64,000 nucleotides of DNA from Balanoglossus misakiensis (GCA_040954595.2 CM082576.2:3720001-3784000), one strand, 5' to 3'. Positions 1 through 10,759 are shown, numbered from the stretch's first letter. Translations and numbers: made by a program. The notes: a model not told the origin generated them from the sequence alone.

Positions 1-178
1 CGTCCCTCGACTCTGAAACTGTCGCATCACTGCCGCTAGATGGCGAACGGTGGTTCTCCTTTCGCTGACCTCTGCTGAACAGCTCCGGTACCAAACTCAC
101 CAGGGGATTATTCTGCGAGAAGCGCTCAGGGTAATAGTAGACTTCTAAAGCGCTGATCATCTTGTAACCTGCTTCCAT
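1..178 (-). CDS. Possible first coding exon, cut by left edge, unknown protein
   Basis: On the minus strand an open frame starts at an ATG at 178 (a second in-frame ATG is at 160) and stays open for 59 codons to the left edge. An in-frame TGA lies just upstream of the first ATG, so this would be a true N-terminus. The predicted start is MEAGYKMISALEVYYYPERF, followed by a polar Ser/Arg-rich stretch. I do not recognise the family. Base composition is more GC-rich and codon-like than the flank to its right. It could equally be a chance open frame, because no splice or stop evidence is visible. Confidence 0.35.
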   Translation of the reverse strand, partial: MEAGYKMISALEVYYYPERFSQNNPLVSLVPELFSRGQRKENHRSPSSGSDATVSESRD

Positions 179-1743
179 GCTGATGTTGTCGTTGTCAAGT
201 CAGGACAGAGACTGGTACTGCAGGGGATTCCGACCCCCCCATTTTATGCTCATCCTCACTTTCATCTCTCCGTCAAGAGAGTCTTCTTCTTTGTTTACGA
301 GCGAAGGTGGTTATTATGGTGATAAGGCTCCACTGAGGAGAGTTGCCGACTGCAGTCGATTCCTTCGCGACAATAGACAACGGAGAAGGCGGTGACACCT
401 ATCGGCATCCATTGAATAATTAATTTGGAGAACAATAGAATGGCGGTACCGCCACTCAGTAACAATGACATTACTATTTCAAGGCGGTGACACCAATTAT
501 TTGACAAAACACGATTTGAACCATTTTGCGATAATTGTCAGCGGGTAAACTTTTCTTCTGAGAACCCGTAAAAGCTATACGAACTCTATGAACTGTGTTG
601 TAAGCGCCGCGTCCGTTGTCCGCTTCAAAACGCTCGCGTTCAACAAAACACCTGTTGAGTAGTACAACAACATAACATCATGATAACAATTTAATTCTTT
701 ACGTCGAATCGCAGGATGTGTACTTTGCATTGATTTATGCGCATTCACTGTAATGCGTTTGTTATCAGAAATAATACTTTATGAAGTGCGACATATATAT
801 TTGTCTGGTTGATACTTGCGTCACTATCTATTTCCGTTAGACTATCAAAATGTGATCCACTGTTGTCGGATTAAGATGAATAGACGTAACCGTTATATAT
901 CTTTGTTTATTCAAGCAACGCGTGACTGCATGCGCATGACCATTTGCGAGCGACAGACTCTGCGTACAAGCGGTTTTTGCCGTCGTGGTGCAAAGTCTTT
1001 ATGTTGAAATAAAGATATTTAGAATACATGTACATGTATATGAAACCAATCTGCTGAGTGTTGCTGTTCCTCTGCTATCTGGCCCGTCAAATGCAAACCA
1101 AGTCGGTTACTGGGTTACTGTACGTATGGTAGCGTTTGTATGAATGAAGGAAAATTTTATTGTGTGTGGTAAATGTTCAAGTTTTAGAACTGTGTAAGAC
1201 AAAGGCAATTGTGGAATCGACCGTACGGAATGTAAACATTTACACCTGGTGGTTTGATGGTATTTATAGCTGTTTGAAATTAGTCGTTCAGTTGGAATCG
1301 ATAATGGGTGAAATACTCAAATCAGTGCGAAACTTCTCCGTTCCGTATTCCGAGCTGTAAAACGGAAAGATATATTTTCGGGATCAGGCTTGCTCCAAAC
1401 AACCTCTGTTGTATCTGGCTTTTCTGCCACCAATTTTAATTATCTGGATTGTGTTGACACAACAAAATAAGTATTACTGAAACTTGAGACGGAAGAGGAC
1501 CAAGTACAGACGAACTCAAAGACTCGTGGAGTCGCAAGTCTGTCAAAACATGTAACGCCTGTTCAAAACACTGCACTACTCTCATGACGTCAAATTCCAC
1601 GAAATCATCAATTACCAATTTCTGACATGCGAAATATCACCCAATTCTTGCTACGGATAATTTGTTCAGCGTAACAGGAAGTCTGATTGGTGTTGCTTGA
1701 AACAGCCTTGACCAATGATCGCGTTTTGCGAGCGACTACAGGG
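179..1743. other. Intergenic stretch with no gene seen
   Basis: This lies between the possible minus-strand exon at the left edge and the TATA box of the WxxW gene. Only short, low-complexity open frames occur on either strand. I saw no convincing splice-bounded exon, RNA gene or repeat family. Confidence 0.5.
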
Positions 1744-1751
1744 TATATATA
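1744..1751 (+). promoter_or_regulatory. TATA box of the WxxW-domain gene
   Basis: The sequence TATATATA lies 70 bases upstream of the signal-peptide ATG at 1821, which leaves room for a start site near 1775 and a short 5' leader. A TATA-type core promoter fits a tissue-restricted secreted product. The start site itself is inferred. Confidence 0.6.
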
Positions 1752-1820
1752 GGCGTCGTGTTCTGATAAATGCAACGAGGACCAGTAACTGCTGGACCCA
1801 AGCTGAGATCTGTCGACTCC

Positions 1821-3411
1821 ATGACGCTGATGATGATGATGAAATCTCGGGTTCTGCTCGTCGTCGCTTGCCTGTACTGGTTGTACACAGGGTAAGTGGC
1901 ATACTCGGCCAACAGTCAAATTTAAATACAAGGATAGACTCTTCCTCACAGAATTTTTTTGTACAAGCTGGGTTCGTTTCAACAACCCATGCAGTTGCGC
2001 ATCATGGGATACAGCAAAAGATAATTACGCAATTATTTCTATTATTTGCTTCTCATATCTTGTTTGCGTTGGTCAAAGGACACGCCGTGTGGCCAGCAAT
2101 AACACTGCGCGAAGAGGTTGCCCGGCTGTTAGCGGACTAGTATTATAATGTAGTGGTGAAAGAGGTGGTTTGGGATGAGATGTTGTTCGTAGACTGTGTT
2201 TATTCCTCTGTCAGCTGTGTTATGGTCTACACTCACTCCTTTATCACACCTGGTGTGGTTGGGTGGAGAGGGGAGGTTTGGAGGGTTCTGTGAGTTCTAT
2301 CCAAATACATGTGCAGTGACATTACCAACCGCACCGTATGTCGTATGCTTTTACTGCTTTAATATCTAAGGCGATGTTGACTGACTGCTTGATCCCCTTG
2401 ATACGTCAATACAAGTTGATCTTATTGCATAGTAGTAACACATAGACCAGAACTGAAATGACCATAGCAGACATGGTGTATAGTCAACTTGATTCAGAGC
2501 TTCAGAAACAGGCGAACACATATAGGGCCTACGTTCACCAGCTACAGATGTCTAAGCTAATACCCACCCCTCCCCATCACTGTCCCACCCCTCCCCACCT
2601 TTCTCATTGAACCATACATAGTTCCTCTGACAAAACACTGCGTCGGAGAGTCCCCGCACCTGGTCAAAGCAACGCGACGGAACAAGGTGGGAAATCACAC
2701 GTTTATATGTGCATAACATTAGCGCACAATAGCCCCGTTATTGCGCGACGGACGGGTCGCCTTTGATTGCTAAGATTGATTCTGAAGCCTGTACCTGTGA
2801 TTGTTGTTGTTTTTGTCCTGTGATTTTGTACGACAAAAACCGTACCATGCGGCACGTATAAACGTTGCTATGCATGCACGTTTGCCAGATGGTTTGGGGT
2901 TTGTCACAAAATGAAATACGTCATAGGTAGAACAGAAATTCGACAATGGGCTAAGTGTGCAAATTGCTTGAACATACTGTGGAGGCATTTGGGCAGCCGG
3001 TGCAAAATCATGAATTCTTTCGCAATATGCAATTAATTAACTACATTCTAGGGATGAAAACTATTGGGCAAAAAGGAAAGAAAGAATTTACAAGTTATGT
3101 ACAAGATTTTTGAAATCTTTTTTTTTCTCGCTGACAGTGCCGCTGGTTGTCGAGAGGTTATAAGGAACGTGACACAGTCGGAACAAGTTACCGAAAGATG
3201 TGGACCTCATGATTTGAGACGATGCATTCGTTATCGGTAATGCGTTATTATTTTTCTGATATTTCATTCAATAATAGTGACTCGTTCTTTTATCACTATA
3301 TCATTGATGTTTACGCTGACACACTGATGAAAATGTTGTGACGAGCGATTTTACGCCAGAGTTAACTCTCTGCTCGATATAAATTAAGTCGTTGATTGAT
3401 GTTCACTAATC

Positions 3412-3483
<72 letters not shown>

Positions 3484-5265
3484 GACACTGTATCTCACAG
3501 GCCGATTATTAAACCTATCAAACAGTACGTTGACTGTATTCCAGGTATGCCTCATTAATCAAAACGTCCTAAGGTCTAAGGTGGTGGTAGTAGTGGTGGT
3601 ATTATAATTAGTAGATTTCAAGAAAAAAAATATTCACGACGTCCAAACATTTTTTACCAAAATTGAAACGCTGGTCTATCTTATTATTACGAAGGAAACA
3701 TAACAAGAAACGGCCAGATCAAGATGATCTCCTAGACTGAGCGCATTGCCTATGACCCTTCGAAGGCAGTGCACCGGACCGCCCAAGTCCAGTTGATCTC
3801 CTTGCCAAAACAGCACATCAGACCAAACACGATTACGTGTAAACACGAGTACTTTGTACAATGCGCGAAGTGTTTTAGTTGTTTCATACACTTTCAGCTG
3901 TGTCGAAAGTAATGTAATACTTTACACTGACAGAATGCAATGGTCAATGGACACAGTTCTTCGACCGAGACAACCCAAGTGTAACAGGAGACTGGGAGAC
4001 CCTAGACTCTTTGCAGGCAGCGTACCCGGGTCAAATATGTGACAACCCGTCAGCGATATACGCCGAAACTACCGACGGCGTGCCGGCCGAGCTGACGGGA
4101 GAAACGTTTGCAGCGTATGACGTACAAACTGGCTTCGTCTGCGTCAAGAATCAGCAACCTGACGGCGTCTGTCTGGACTACAGGGTAAAGTTCTGCTGTC
4201 GAGGTAAGGTGGAAGTTTCAAGTAACGGATTTCGAGACAAGATACAACGCGCATGCAAAACTAATTATCGTTTACTCAGTGCAGAATACATAGCTCAAAA
4301 CTAGCATCAGATAGCATCAAGAGCGCTAAACTTATAAGTACATTTGAATCTCAAATAAAGGCGGTAGCTGACCTTTGAGGAACATTTAAAAATTGGTAAC
4401 CATACTCTATTATAGACAGTAGTAATAATTATGCGTGCTGGGTTCTTTGTGTGTTCTACTATACTAGATTGCGATGGAATGATGACCCAATTTTTCGACC
4501 GAGACGACCCTTCTGGTTTTGCGGATGCAGAAACTCTGCAACATTTGAGGCCTGAGAATCCGGGCAAAATTTGTGAAAAACCAACGGCGATTTATGCCGA
4601 GACGCTGGCTGGCGTACCGGCAGAATCAACTGGGGAGATATTTTCACCCTACAATCCAGTGAGTGGGTTTGGCTGTCATAACAGCCACCAACCCGATGGT
4701 CAGTGCATGGATTACAGAGTTCGCTTTTGTTGTCCAGGTAAGCATTAGCGTTATTCTGGTTACCGTGGAACAACAGCGCCATCTGTGTGGGAAACATGGA
4801 GAAAGTCGGTGTCTTGTCGGCCTGACAATATATGCCACATTATAGTGGACTTCTTGCCAAATCCGGCAACTTCGATTGTAACTTCTATTACCAATGGTGA
4901 TCAGAATGCAGAGTAAGGCTAAACGGTGAAATACCTTTTCTTTTCTCACAGCTAAAAGCTGCACACACTGGACACCGTGGTATGACAGGGACAACCCGTC
5001 TGGCACCGGTGACTGGGAGACTCTCAGTGACCTGCGCGAGCAATATCCGAACCAAATTTGCCGAGACCCAACCGGACTACAGGTGCGCGTCAAGCTTACC
5101 GGACAGATCGTGTCTCCCAGCGACGGCAATTTCTATCGCTTCGATACACAGTCTGGTTTCGTCTGTCGCCTCGTCGACCAGAGCTGTAAGGACTATGAAG
5201 TCCGTTTCTGTTGTCCGCGGTTTACTTCTGGTGTCCTTTCTGAGGCGGACTACCTTAAAGTTTAG
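1821..5265 (+). CDS. Secreted protein with three mucin-type WxxW (CysD) modules
   Basis: Six exons join in phase: 1821-1891, 3138-3236, 3501-3544, 3934-4203, 4468-4737 and 4952-5265 (355 residues). Exon 1 is a signal peptide (MTLMMMMKSRVLLVVACLYW). Exons 2-3 encode a short cysteine-bearing linker of about 45 residues with an N-glycosylation site (NVT). Exons 4, 5 and 6 each encode one module of about 90 residues: a W/F-rich FDRD(N/D)PS motif, six conserved cysteines and a closing (R/K)FCC. This matches the WxxW/CysD domain of gel-forming mucins and CILP, where it mediates non-covalent cross-linking of secreted polymers. Exons 4 and 5 are both exactly 270 bases and phase 1-1, the signature of tandem exon duplication. 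Module 3 has canonical WTPW; module 1 reads WTQF and module 2 MTQF. There is no mucin Pro/Thr/Ser region, so this is a small stand-alone protein. It is likely extracellular in mucus or matrix (inference). Confidence 0.85.
3414..3480 (+). repeat. (CT)n microsatellite within the polypyrimidine tract of exon 3
   Basis: This is an uninterrupted CT run of about 67 bases. It ends 20 bases before the 3' splice junction that opens the 44-base exon 3 of the WxxW gene, so it extends that exon's pyrimidine tract. Confidence 0.95.
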
Positions 5266-5300
5266 ACAATGTCATGTATCAGTCCGCATGGACTTTCAGA

Positions 5301-5306
5301 AATAAA
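5301..5306 (+). terminator. Poly(A) signal of the WxxW gene
   Basis: AATAAA lies 36 bases after the TAG stop at 5263-5265, which gives a very short 3' UTR. A second AATAAA-like stretch follows at about 5340. Confidence 0.6.
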
Positions 5307-5685
5307 GTTACATGCTTTGTCGCCATACAGCATGCCTAATAATAAAATTAGATGATTGCATGTACTACAGAAAATGGTCTGTTGTAAGTATTGTGTTATC
5401 CCATGGTCACTCCGACAAATCCAAACATGTCGTTCCATAAATGTGCACGCGAATACATAGATACATACATATACACCGTCATCCACTCGCACGACTCATT
5501 GACAAACACAAGCTCATACATCATGCCTAAACACCGACAAAATAGCTCCCGTACTTTCATATAAATTTATTTCAGGTAAAAATAGCAAATAAATAAATAA
5601 ATAATTAAATAAACAACCAAACAAAACATCAAGGAAAAAAACTCCAAAGCGAAAAAGCGGGTACAATCGTCCTCGGCTACTGGCG
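5307..5685. other. Convergent intergenic spacer with AT-rich tract
   Basis: This separates the 3' end of the WxxW gene from the 3' end of homeobox copy A on the opposite strand. It contains an A-rich stretch with repeated AATAAATAAATAA around 5585-5610 and is probably largely the 3' UTR of copy A. No coding signal was seen. Confidence 0.5.
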
Positions 5686-6761
5686 TCATAGGTAACACTG
5701 CGGGGGTCTGGTGGACTGAGACACATCTGCATAACAGCTGTCGTACCTCGGTAAACTACACGCGTGGCCAGAATGGAAAGGAAGCGGTGCGAACGGCGTG
5801 GTCTGTGGAATTTGAGAGAAGCCGATAAAGTCACATGACCAATTCAGATCGTAACAGGGTTCGGTGTGATGGCAGAATGGTGGTGGTGGCGATGAAACAG
5901 GTGTCTGGAACATGCAAGGGTTGCCGGGAAAAACAAAAGACGTCGGTGGTGATGGACTCGGCGAAGATGGCGTGGAAGGAACATCGGAGAGTGCGGAATC
6001 GCTGTCTGTGGAGGATAAGCATGATGAACTATCGGTGTAGAGGGGATGATGATGATGATCGGAACCGTCTTTCTTCTCGACATACCCTCGTCTGGCACGC
6101 CGCCGTTGCCTAGTACGGTTGTTACGAAACCAGCACTGTAAAAAGAAAAGACAAAACGGAATTCGTGAATCTACTTGACAGATGAGAATTTATGATAGAC
6201 AAAAACAGGACGTTTGATCTCGAGATGCAATTTAACAATGCATGGGGAAGGTCGAAACCATTCACACACACGTCGATGTTTCGTGAATATGGGTTTCGTG
6301 TTAACCCAGACAAGATAGCTCACTGCACTTCTTTTCTTACCTGGACTTGTCTAGCCGTCAAATCAAGTAACTCAGCGGTCCTCTTGACTTGGGATGGGGT
6401 TGGATACCTAGTGTACTTTTTATAAACCTCCAACAGTGCAGTCACTTGAACTTTAGTGAACTGCCGAGCGCTCGTCGGTTTGACCGCCGCAGGCCTGGTG
6501 TATCGAAGCTTGTTTGTCATCTTCATTCCACCGTCTGTAAAGAAATAAGATACGATTATTGCAAACCACTTGGCATTCCTATCGATTTGCTTCTAAGTCG
6601 GAAAATAGTGGAGTAAAGTGAACTCAATAATAATGCATGTTCTTACCTTTCTTCGGTGATGTTGCCGTGAGGTCGATCAGTACGGGACTTGTTGATCTTC
6701 TCGCTGTTGACAAGTCTAATGGACTCGGCAAGTCAGACGATGCGGATCTCTCTGGGATCAT
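5686..6761 (-). CDS. Divergent homeodomain transcription factor, copy A
   Basis: There are three exons on the minus strand: 6761-6647, 6534-6341 and 6135-5686 (252 residues). All junctions are GT-AG, with an intron inside helix 3 just before the WF motif. The N-terminus is short (MIPERSASSDLPSPLDLSTA). The homeodomain follows at about residues 55-115 and ends in RQVQCWFRNNRTRQRRRARR, with invariant W48, F49, N51 and R53. The C-terminal 110 residues are Ser/Pro-rich with aspartates and no known domain. Position 50 is Arg. The FTKVQV to CWF spacing is one residue longer than the canonical 60-residue fold. The gene is the mirror image of copy B at 9559-10624, including intron sequence, so one arose from the other by inverted duplication or has been homogenised by gene conversion. 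I could not place it in a named family; an ANTP- or PRD-derived orphan of the lineage is likely. Confidence 0.85.
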
Positions 6762-7050
6762 TCTGGATAAGCGCGGTGGAATAGTGTTGAAGTAACGATC
6801 GACGTTTATCGAATGTGGTGATCAGTCTCTGGTGCCGCATTTTAAAGGACTAGGCCTCCGTTCACGTGATCGTCAACTTTTGTTCAAAACTCTTGTAGTT
6901 TTCACAAAGCGTTGCCGAGACAACGGCGTCATTTACACGTCACGATTGTCGGACTGTTGGCCTTTCGGTCCCTTGTCCAGAAACTTGAACAGCGGCAAGT
7001 TCACAAAAGACACCTGAAACATTCACAGTTCGTTGGTCTTTGTCATGGCG
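6647..7050. repeat. 5' part of inverted-duplication arm A (exon 1 and proximal promoter)
   Basis: This is the reverse complement of about 9295-9673, including a shared CACGTG at 6863-6868, the CCTTTCGGTCCCTTGTCCAG block and GAAACATTCACAG. Arm A has an extra stretch of about 25 bases near 6985-7010 that arm B lacks. The whole arm continues left through the gene to about 5690. Confidence 0.85.
6839..6846 (-). promoter_or_regulatory. TATA-like element of homeobox copy A
   Basis: CCTTTAAAATGC on the minus strand lies 78 bases upstream of the copy A ATG. It occupies the same position as TTTAAAT in copy B. It is a weak TATA variant, and the assignment rests on position and conservation between arms. 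Confidence 0.35.
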
Positions 7051-7226
7051 GAAACCACGCGACAGAGTCAAATCTTTTATAAAAGACAATTCTGATAGTT
7101 TTTATTGTTTCGATAACATGTTGAATTCTTTCATTCGGTGATCTTTCATCTTAAAACTCAGTTGCCTGTTTGTGTTCGTTTCCATGGTTAAAACGTTTTA
7201 ACGTAATCTATGCTCTCATCCAAACC

Positions 7227-7259
7227 ATCATCATGATCATCATCATCATCATCATCACC
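7227..7259. repeat. (ATC)n short tandem repeat
   Basis: This is an imperfect CAT/ATC trinucleotide run interrupted by one GATC, in the intergenic core between the homeobox pair. Confidence 0.8.
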
Positions 7260-7596
7260 GCCGCCATCGCCATCACTCAACTGTCGTCGTCCTCGTGTTA
7301 ATAGCCAATTTTTAATAAACAAATGTGATCTTCTTCCGAATGTCATGACGTTTGATTAACTTTTGGAAACATTTCTTGCTGTTTTTGGCTTTAAAACATC
7401 ATGGTCCCGACCCTGCTTTGTACAGTAATTGCTTTGGTCCCGTTGTTTCAACTCGTAATACATGTATACTAGTATATGGAGCACGCAGTTTTTTCACTGA
7501 TTTAGTAGCACTGTTTAGTGCTTTTAATTATTCTGAATTGGCTGTGGCAAAACGATAGTTCCTATGGATTTTGGACACGCTAGTTATGATCACACA

Positions 7597-7860
7597 AAAG
7601 AAAGTCGTTTCATCTTCTACGGTGTTTGTTCATTGCCATTCTCACAGTCGAACGTTTGATAAGCTTGTCATGTCAACTATACCCCGACAAACATGTTAAA
7701 GTGTCGTTTGATCACGTGTAACGCGCCGTCCTGAACGCGAACATGCCGCCATGAACTCCCGAAGATGTGATCAAAGGCGCAATGCGAACTTGTCAATCAC
7801 GTCTCTTTTGTTCAGACCCATTACATGTATTTACCGAAAATACCGACACGCGACGACCAT
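7597..7860. repeat. Diverged direct repeat, unit 1
   Basis: It shares ordered blocks with 8190-8445: AAAGTC..TTCATCTTC, CCATTCTCACA, GATCAAAGGCG, CTTGTCAATCACGTC and ACCGAAAA.ACCGACACG. The repeat edges are approximate. Confidence 0.6.
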
Positions 7861-8189
7861 CTGACCAGGACAATAGAATAATGGGGAATACCCCAACCAC
7901 ATAGCTTATTCCTGATCACCGTAATTACCACAATCAATGCTGGCTTGTGATAACTTTTTATACGACCTTATAAGTTTGTCTAAACTTGCCATAGATACTT
8001 TGAATATTTGTTTCATCACAAGGACATATCCAAAAGTCGCGTCAACTGAGAACACGGGTAATAGAATAGCTAATACAACTCATTATCCCAATTATGGGAG
8101 TCAGTTCGACTGTTTATTTTCGGGCAATCTATTGGTTGTCCTTTTCCAAAACATGCCAACATTCTGTCTAAACAGCAGGCGGTCAAAAC

Positions 8190-8445
8190 GAAAGTCTGTT
8201 ATCTTCATTGTTCATCTCCATTCTCACACGTACTCCTGGTCGCTTCGTACAATCGAAAGTGTTTGATCTGTTGTACTCTACCCTGATAAACATGTCAATG
8301 TCCCGTCTCCTTTGTAACAAGTCGTTCCGCGCACGCGACTACGAACTCACGGCAAGGCGATCAAAGGCGGTGCGTCCAACAATAGAACCTTGTCAATCAC
8401 GTCGCTTTTTGTCCCAGTACCGAAAACACCGACACGTGATGAGCT
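8190..8445. repeat. Diverged direct repeat, unit 2
   Basis: This is the second unit of the direct repeat in the homeobox spacer and carries the same ordered blocks as unit 1. The distance between ATCAAAGG and TGTCAATCAC is about 10 bases longer here (31 versus 21). Confidence 0.6.
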
Positions 8446-9294
8446 AGTGTTCCAAAACTATCCACTGTCCCGTTTTTTAAATCTATCAAGTAAACGACGT
8501 TATGTTCAGGATGTAGGGCCCATTATTCCAATCCACTTCGAAATACAAATCTGCAAAATTTGCCAAAATACAAATCTTCCAAAAGAACCTGTCTCACATC
8601 AAAGGACAGAGAGTATCAAAGGCGGTACCAAAGTATTACCGCAACAATGCGCACACGCCCCGTCAAACAAAAGACACAACAGAGAAGTGTAAGTAAAAAA
8701 TAAGGTGCCAACAAGTTTCTTTGATCAAAACTTGAAGCGACACCAGTGGCATTTGGTGGAAAGGCGGCGGAGAATAATTAAGTTTGTCAAACAATTAGGA
8801 GACCGAACGAACCCCAGGTGCGAGTTATCAAGTAATTGTCTTGGGGCGGGATGGTACAGTATTACCTCTACATGTAATTTCAAAACACATCCACGTGAAC
8901 TTGGTAAAAAAAATGGACAAAAAAACCCAGAATGTGTACAAGAGAAGATTATAAAGTAAAGTCGGATGAGTCCTATCCTATCATTATCTAATAATATAAA
9001 CATAAGCCAAAAGATTCGAAAGTTTGAAAGTTCATGAATGCGTCGCACATTTGGATGAAAACAAGACTAGGAGAAAATGTTTGATGAAGTGTGGACCATG
9101 ATAACGATGATGGAATATAAGTACTAGAGTTCCCACGTGGTCAGACATTGTGGAAACAGACCTTGTAGAATTCTGGAATCGAAAAAACTAACAGTCTCGC
9201 ATGTTGACAGTATTCTACCGGGGATCAAAACAATTGAATCTGAATTAGCTTTCGTTTTCTCTGTTTTCAACGATTCGGCGTTTGCCGCAATGAT

Positions 9295-9673
9295 CACGTC
9301 ATGACCAAGGCCAACAAACTGTGAATGTTTCAGGTGTTTCTGGACAAGGGACCGAAAGGCCAACAACCCGACAATCGTGACGTGTAAATGACGCCGTTGT
9401 CTCGGCAACGCTTTGTTAAAACACCAAGAGTTTTGAACAAAAGTTGACGATCACGTGAACGGAGGCCCAGTCCTTTAAATTGCGGCACCAGAGACTGGTC
9501 ACCACATTCGATAAACGTCGATCGTTACTTCAACACTATTCCACCGCGCTTATCCAGAATGATCCCAGAGAGATCCGCATCGTCTGACTTGCCGAGTCCA
9601 TTAGACTTGTCAACAGCGAGAAGGTCAACAAGTCCCGTACTCATCGACCTCACGGCAACATCGCCGAAGAAAG
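9295..9673. repeat. 5' part of inverted-duplication arm B (exon 1 and proximal promoter)
   Basis: This mirrors 6647-7050, with CACGTG at 9452-9457 and a TTTAAAT TATA-like element at 9474-9480. The arm continues right through the gene to about 10620, giving total arms of about 1.3 kb separated by about 2.2 kb. Confidence 0.85.
9474..9480 (+). promoter_or_regulatory. TATA-like element of homeobox copy B
   Basis: TTTAAAT lies 79 bases upstream of the ATG at 9559, the mirror of the element in copy A. It is a weak consensus match. Confidence 0.35.
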
Positions 9674-10624
9674 GTAAGCACATGCGTTATTATTGAGTCC
9701 ACTTTGCTTTTTACTCTACTATTTTTCAACTTAGAAGCAAATCGATAGGAATGCCAAGTGGTTAGCAATAATCGTATCTTATTTCTTTACAGACGGTGGA
9801 ATGAAGATGACAAACAAGCTTCGATACACCAGGCCTGCGGCGGTCAAACCGACGAACGCTCGGCAGTTCACTAAAGTTCAAGTGACTGTACTGTTGGAGG
9901 TTTATAAAAAGTACACCATGTATCCAACCCAATCCCAAGCCAAGAGGACCGCTGAGTTACTTGATTTAACAGCTAGACAAGTCCAGGTAAGAAATGAAGT
10001 GCAGTGAGCTATCTTGTCTGGGTTAACACGAAACCCACATTCACGAAACATCGACGTGTGTGTGAATGGTTTCGACCTTCCCCATGCTTTGCGTTAAATC
10101 GCATCTGGAGATCAAAAGTCCTGTAAATTCTCATCTGTCAAGTAGATTCACGAATTTCATTTTGTCTTTTCATTTTACAGTGCTGGTTTCGTAACTATCG
10201 CGCTAGGCAACGACGACGTGCCAGACGTGGGTACGGCGAGAAGAAAGACGGTTCCGGTCATGCTCATCCCCTCTACACCGATAGTTCATCATGCTCATCC
10301 TCCACAGACAGCGATTCCGCACTCTCCGATGTTCCTTCCACGCCATCTTCGCCGAGTCCATCACCACCGACGTCTTTTGTGTTTCCCGGCAACCCTTGCA
10401 TGTTCCAGACATCATCTGTTTCGCCGCAACGACACTTCTATTCCACGGAGCCCTCCTACGAGCTGAGTTGGTCGTGTGGCAATTTACCCGTCCCGCAGAT
10501 CATCGAACGCGCACCGGTTCATCTCCATTCCGGCGTCTCGTGTAGCCTACCAAGGTACGGCAACGGCTTTGCAGATGCCTCACAGTTCCCCAGCCCGCCG
10601 CAGTATCAACGATGGCTCCCTTAG
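9559..10624 (+). CDS. Divergent homeodomain transcription factor, copy B
   Basis: There are three exons: 9559-9673, 9793-9986 and 10181-10624 (250 residues). The first two exons match copy A exactly in length (115 and 194 bases). The homeodomain runs at about residues 55-115 and ends RQVQCWFRNYRARQRRRARR, with W48, F49, N51 and R53 retained and Arg at position 50. Differences from copy A in helix 3 are at positions 52 (Tyr versus Asn) and 54 (Ala versus Thr). The C-terminus is Ser/Thr/Pro-rich with an SSSCSSSTDSDSALS tract and ends QYQRWLP, unlike the RPPQCYL end of copy A. Both reading frames are intact, so neither copy is an obvious pseudogene. It is a nuclear DNA-binding protein by homology; target and family are unknown. 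Confidence 0.87.
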
Positions 10625-10753
10625 CACATCAGAAACACTACACACATGATAAGTTTGCAGTCGTCATCTGTAACTTTTGCTTTTGAGAATAATGTATATA
10701 TTTAAAAATTGTATGTTTTTATGATTCATTGTAATATACTTCGCTGTATCTGT

Positions 10754-10759
10754 ATTAAA
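10754..10759 (+). terminator. Poly(A) signal of homeobox copy B
   Basis: ATTAAA lies 130 bases after the stop codon. An AATAAA follows at about 10860. Confidence 0.4.

Larger units (their letters stand above)
7051..9294. promoter_or_regulatory. Shared divergent upstream region of the two homeobox genes
   Basis: This 2.2-kb non-coding core lies between the inverted arms and is the only upstream DNA the two head-to-head homeobox genes can share. It holds a diverged direct repeat (about 7597-7860 and 8190-8445). It also holds several TCF/LEF-type ATCAAAGG sites (7770-7777, 8360-8367, 8598-8605, 8615-8622, plus CTTTGATC at 8719-8726). Two copies of TGTCAATCAC (7791-7800, 8391-8400) have a PBX/MEIS-like TGATTGACA core on the other strand. 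An (ATC)n run lies at 7227-7259. No coding exon was seen. Motif function is inference. Confidence 0.5.

Noticed and set aside
1715-2140. 141-codon plus-strand open frame around the first exon of the WxxW gene
   Set aside because: It is in a different frame from the signal-peptide exon (1821-1891), runs through its splice donor and has no domain. The joined six-exon model explains the region better.
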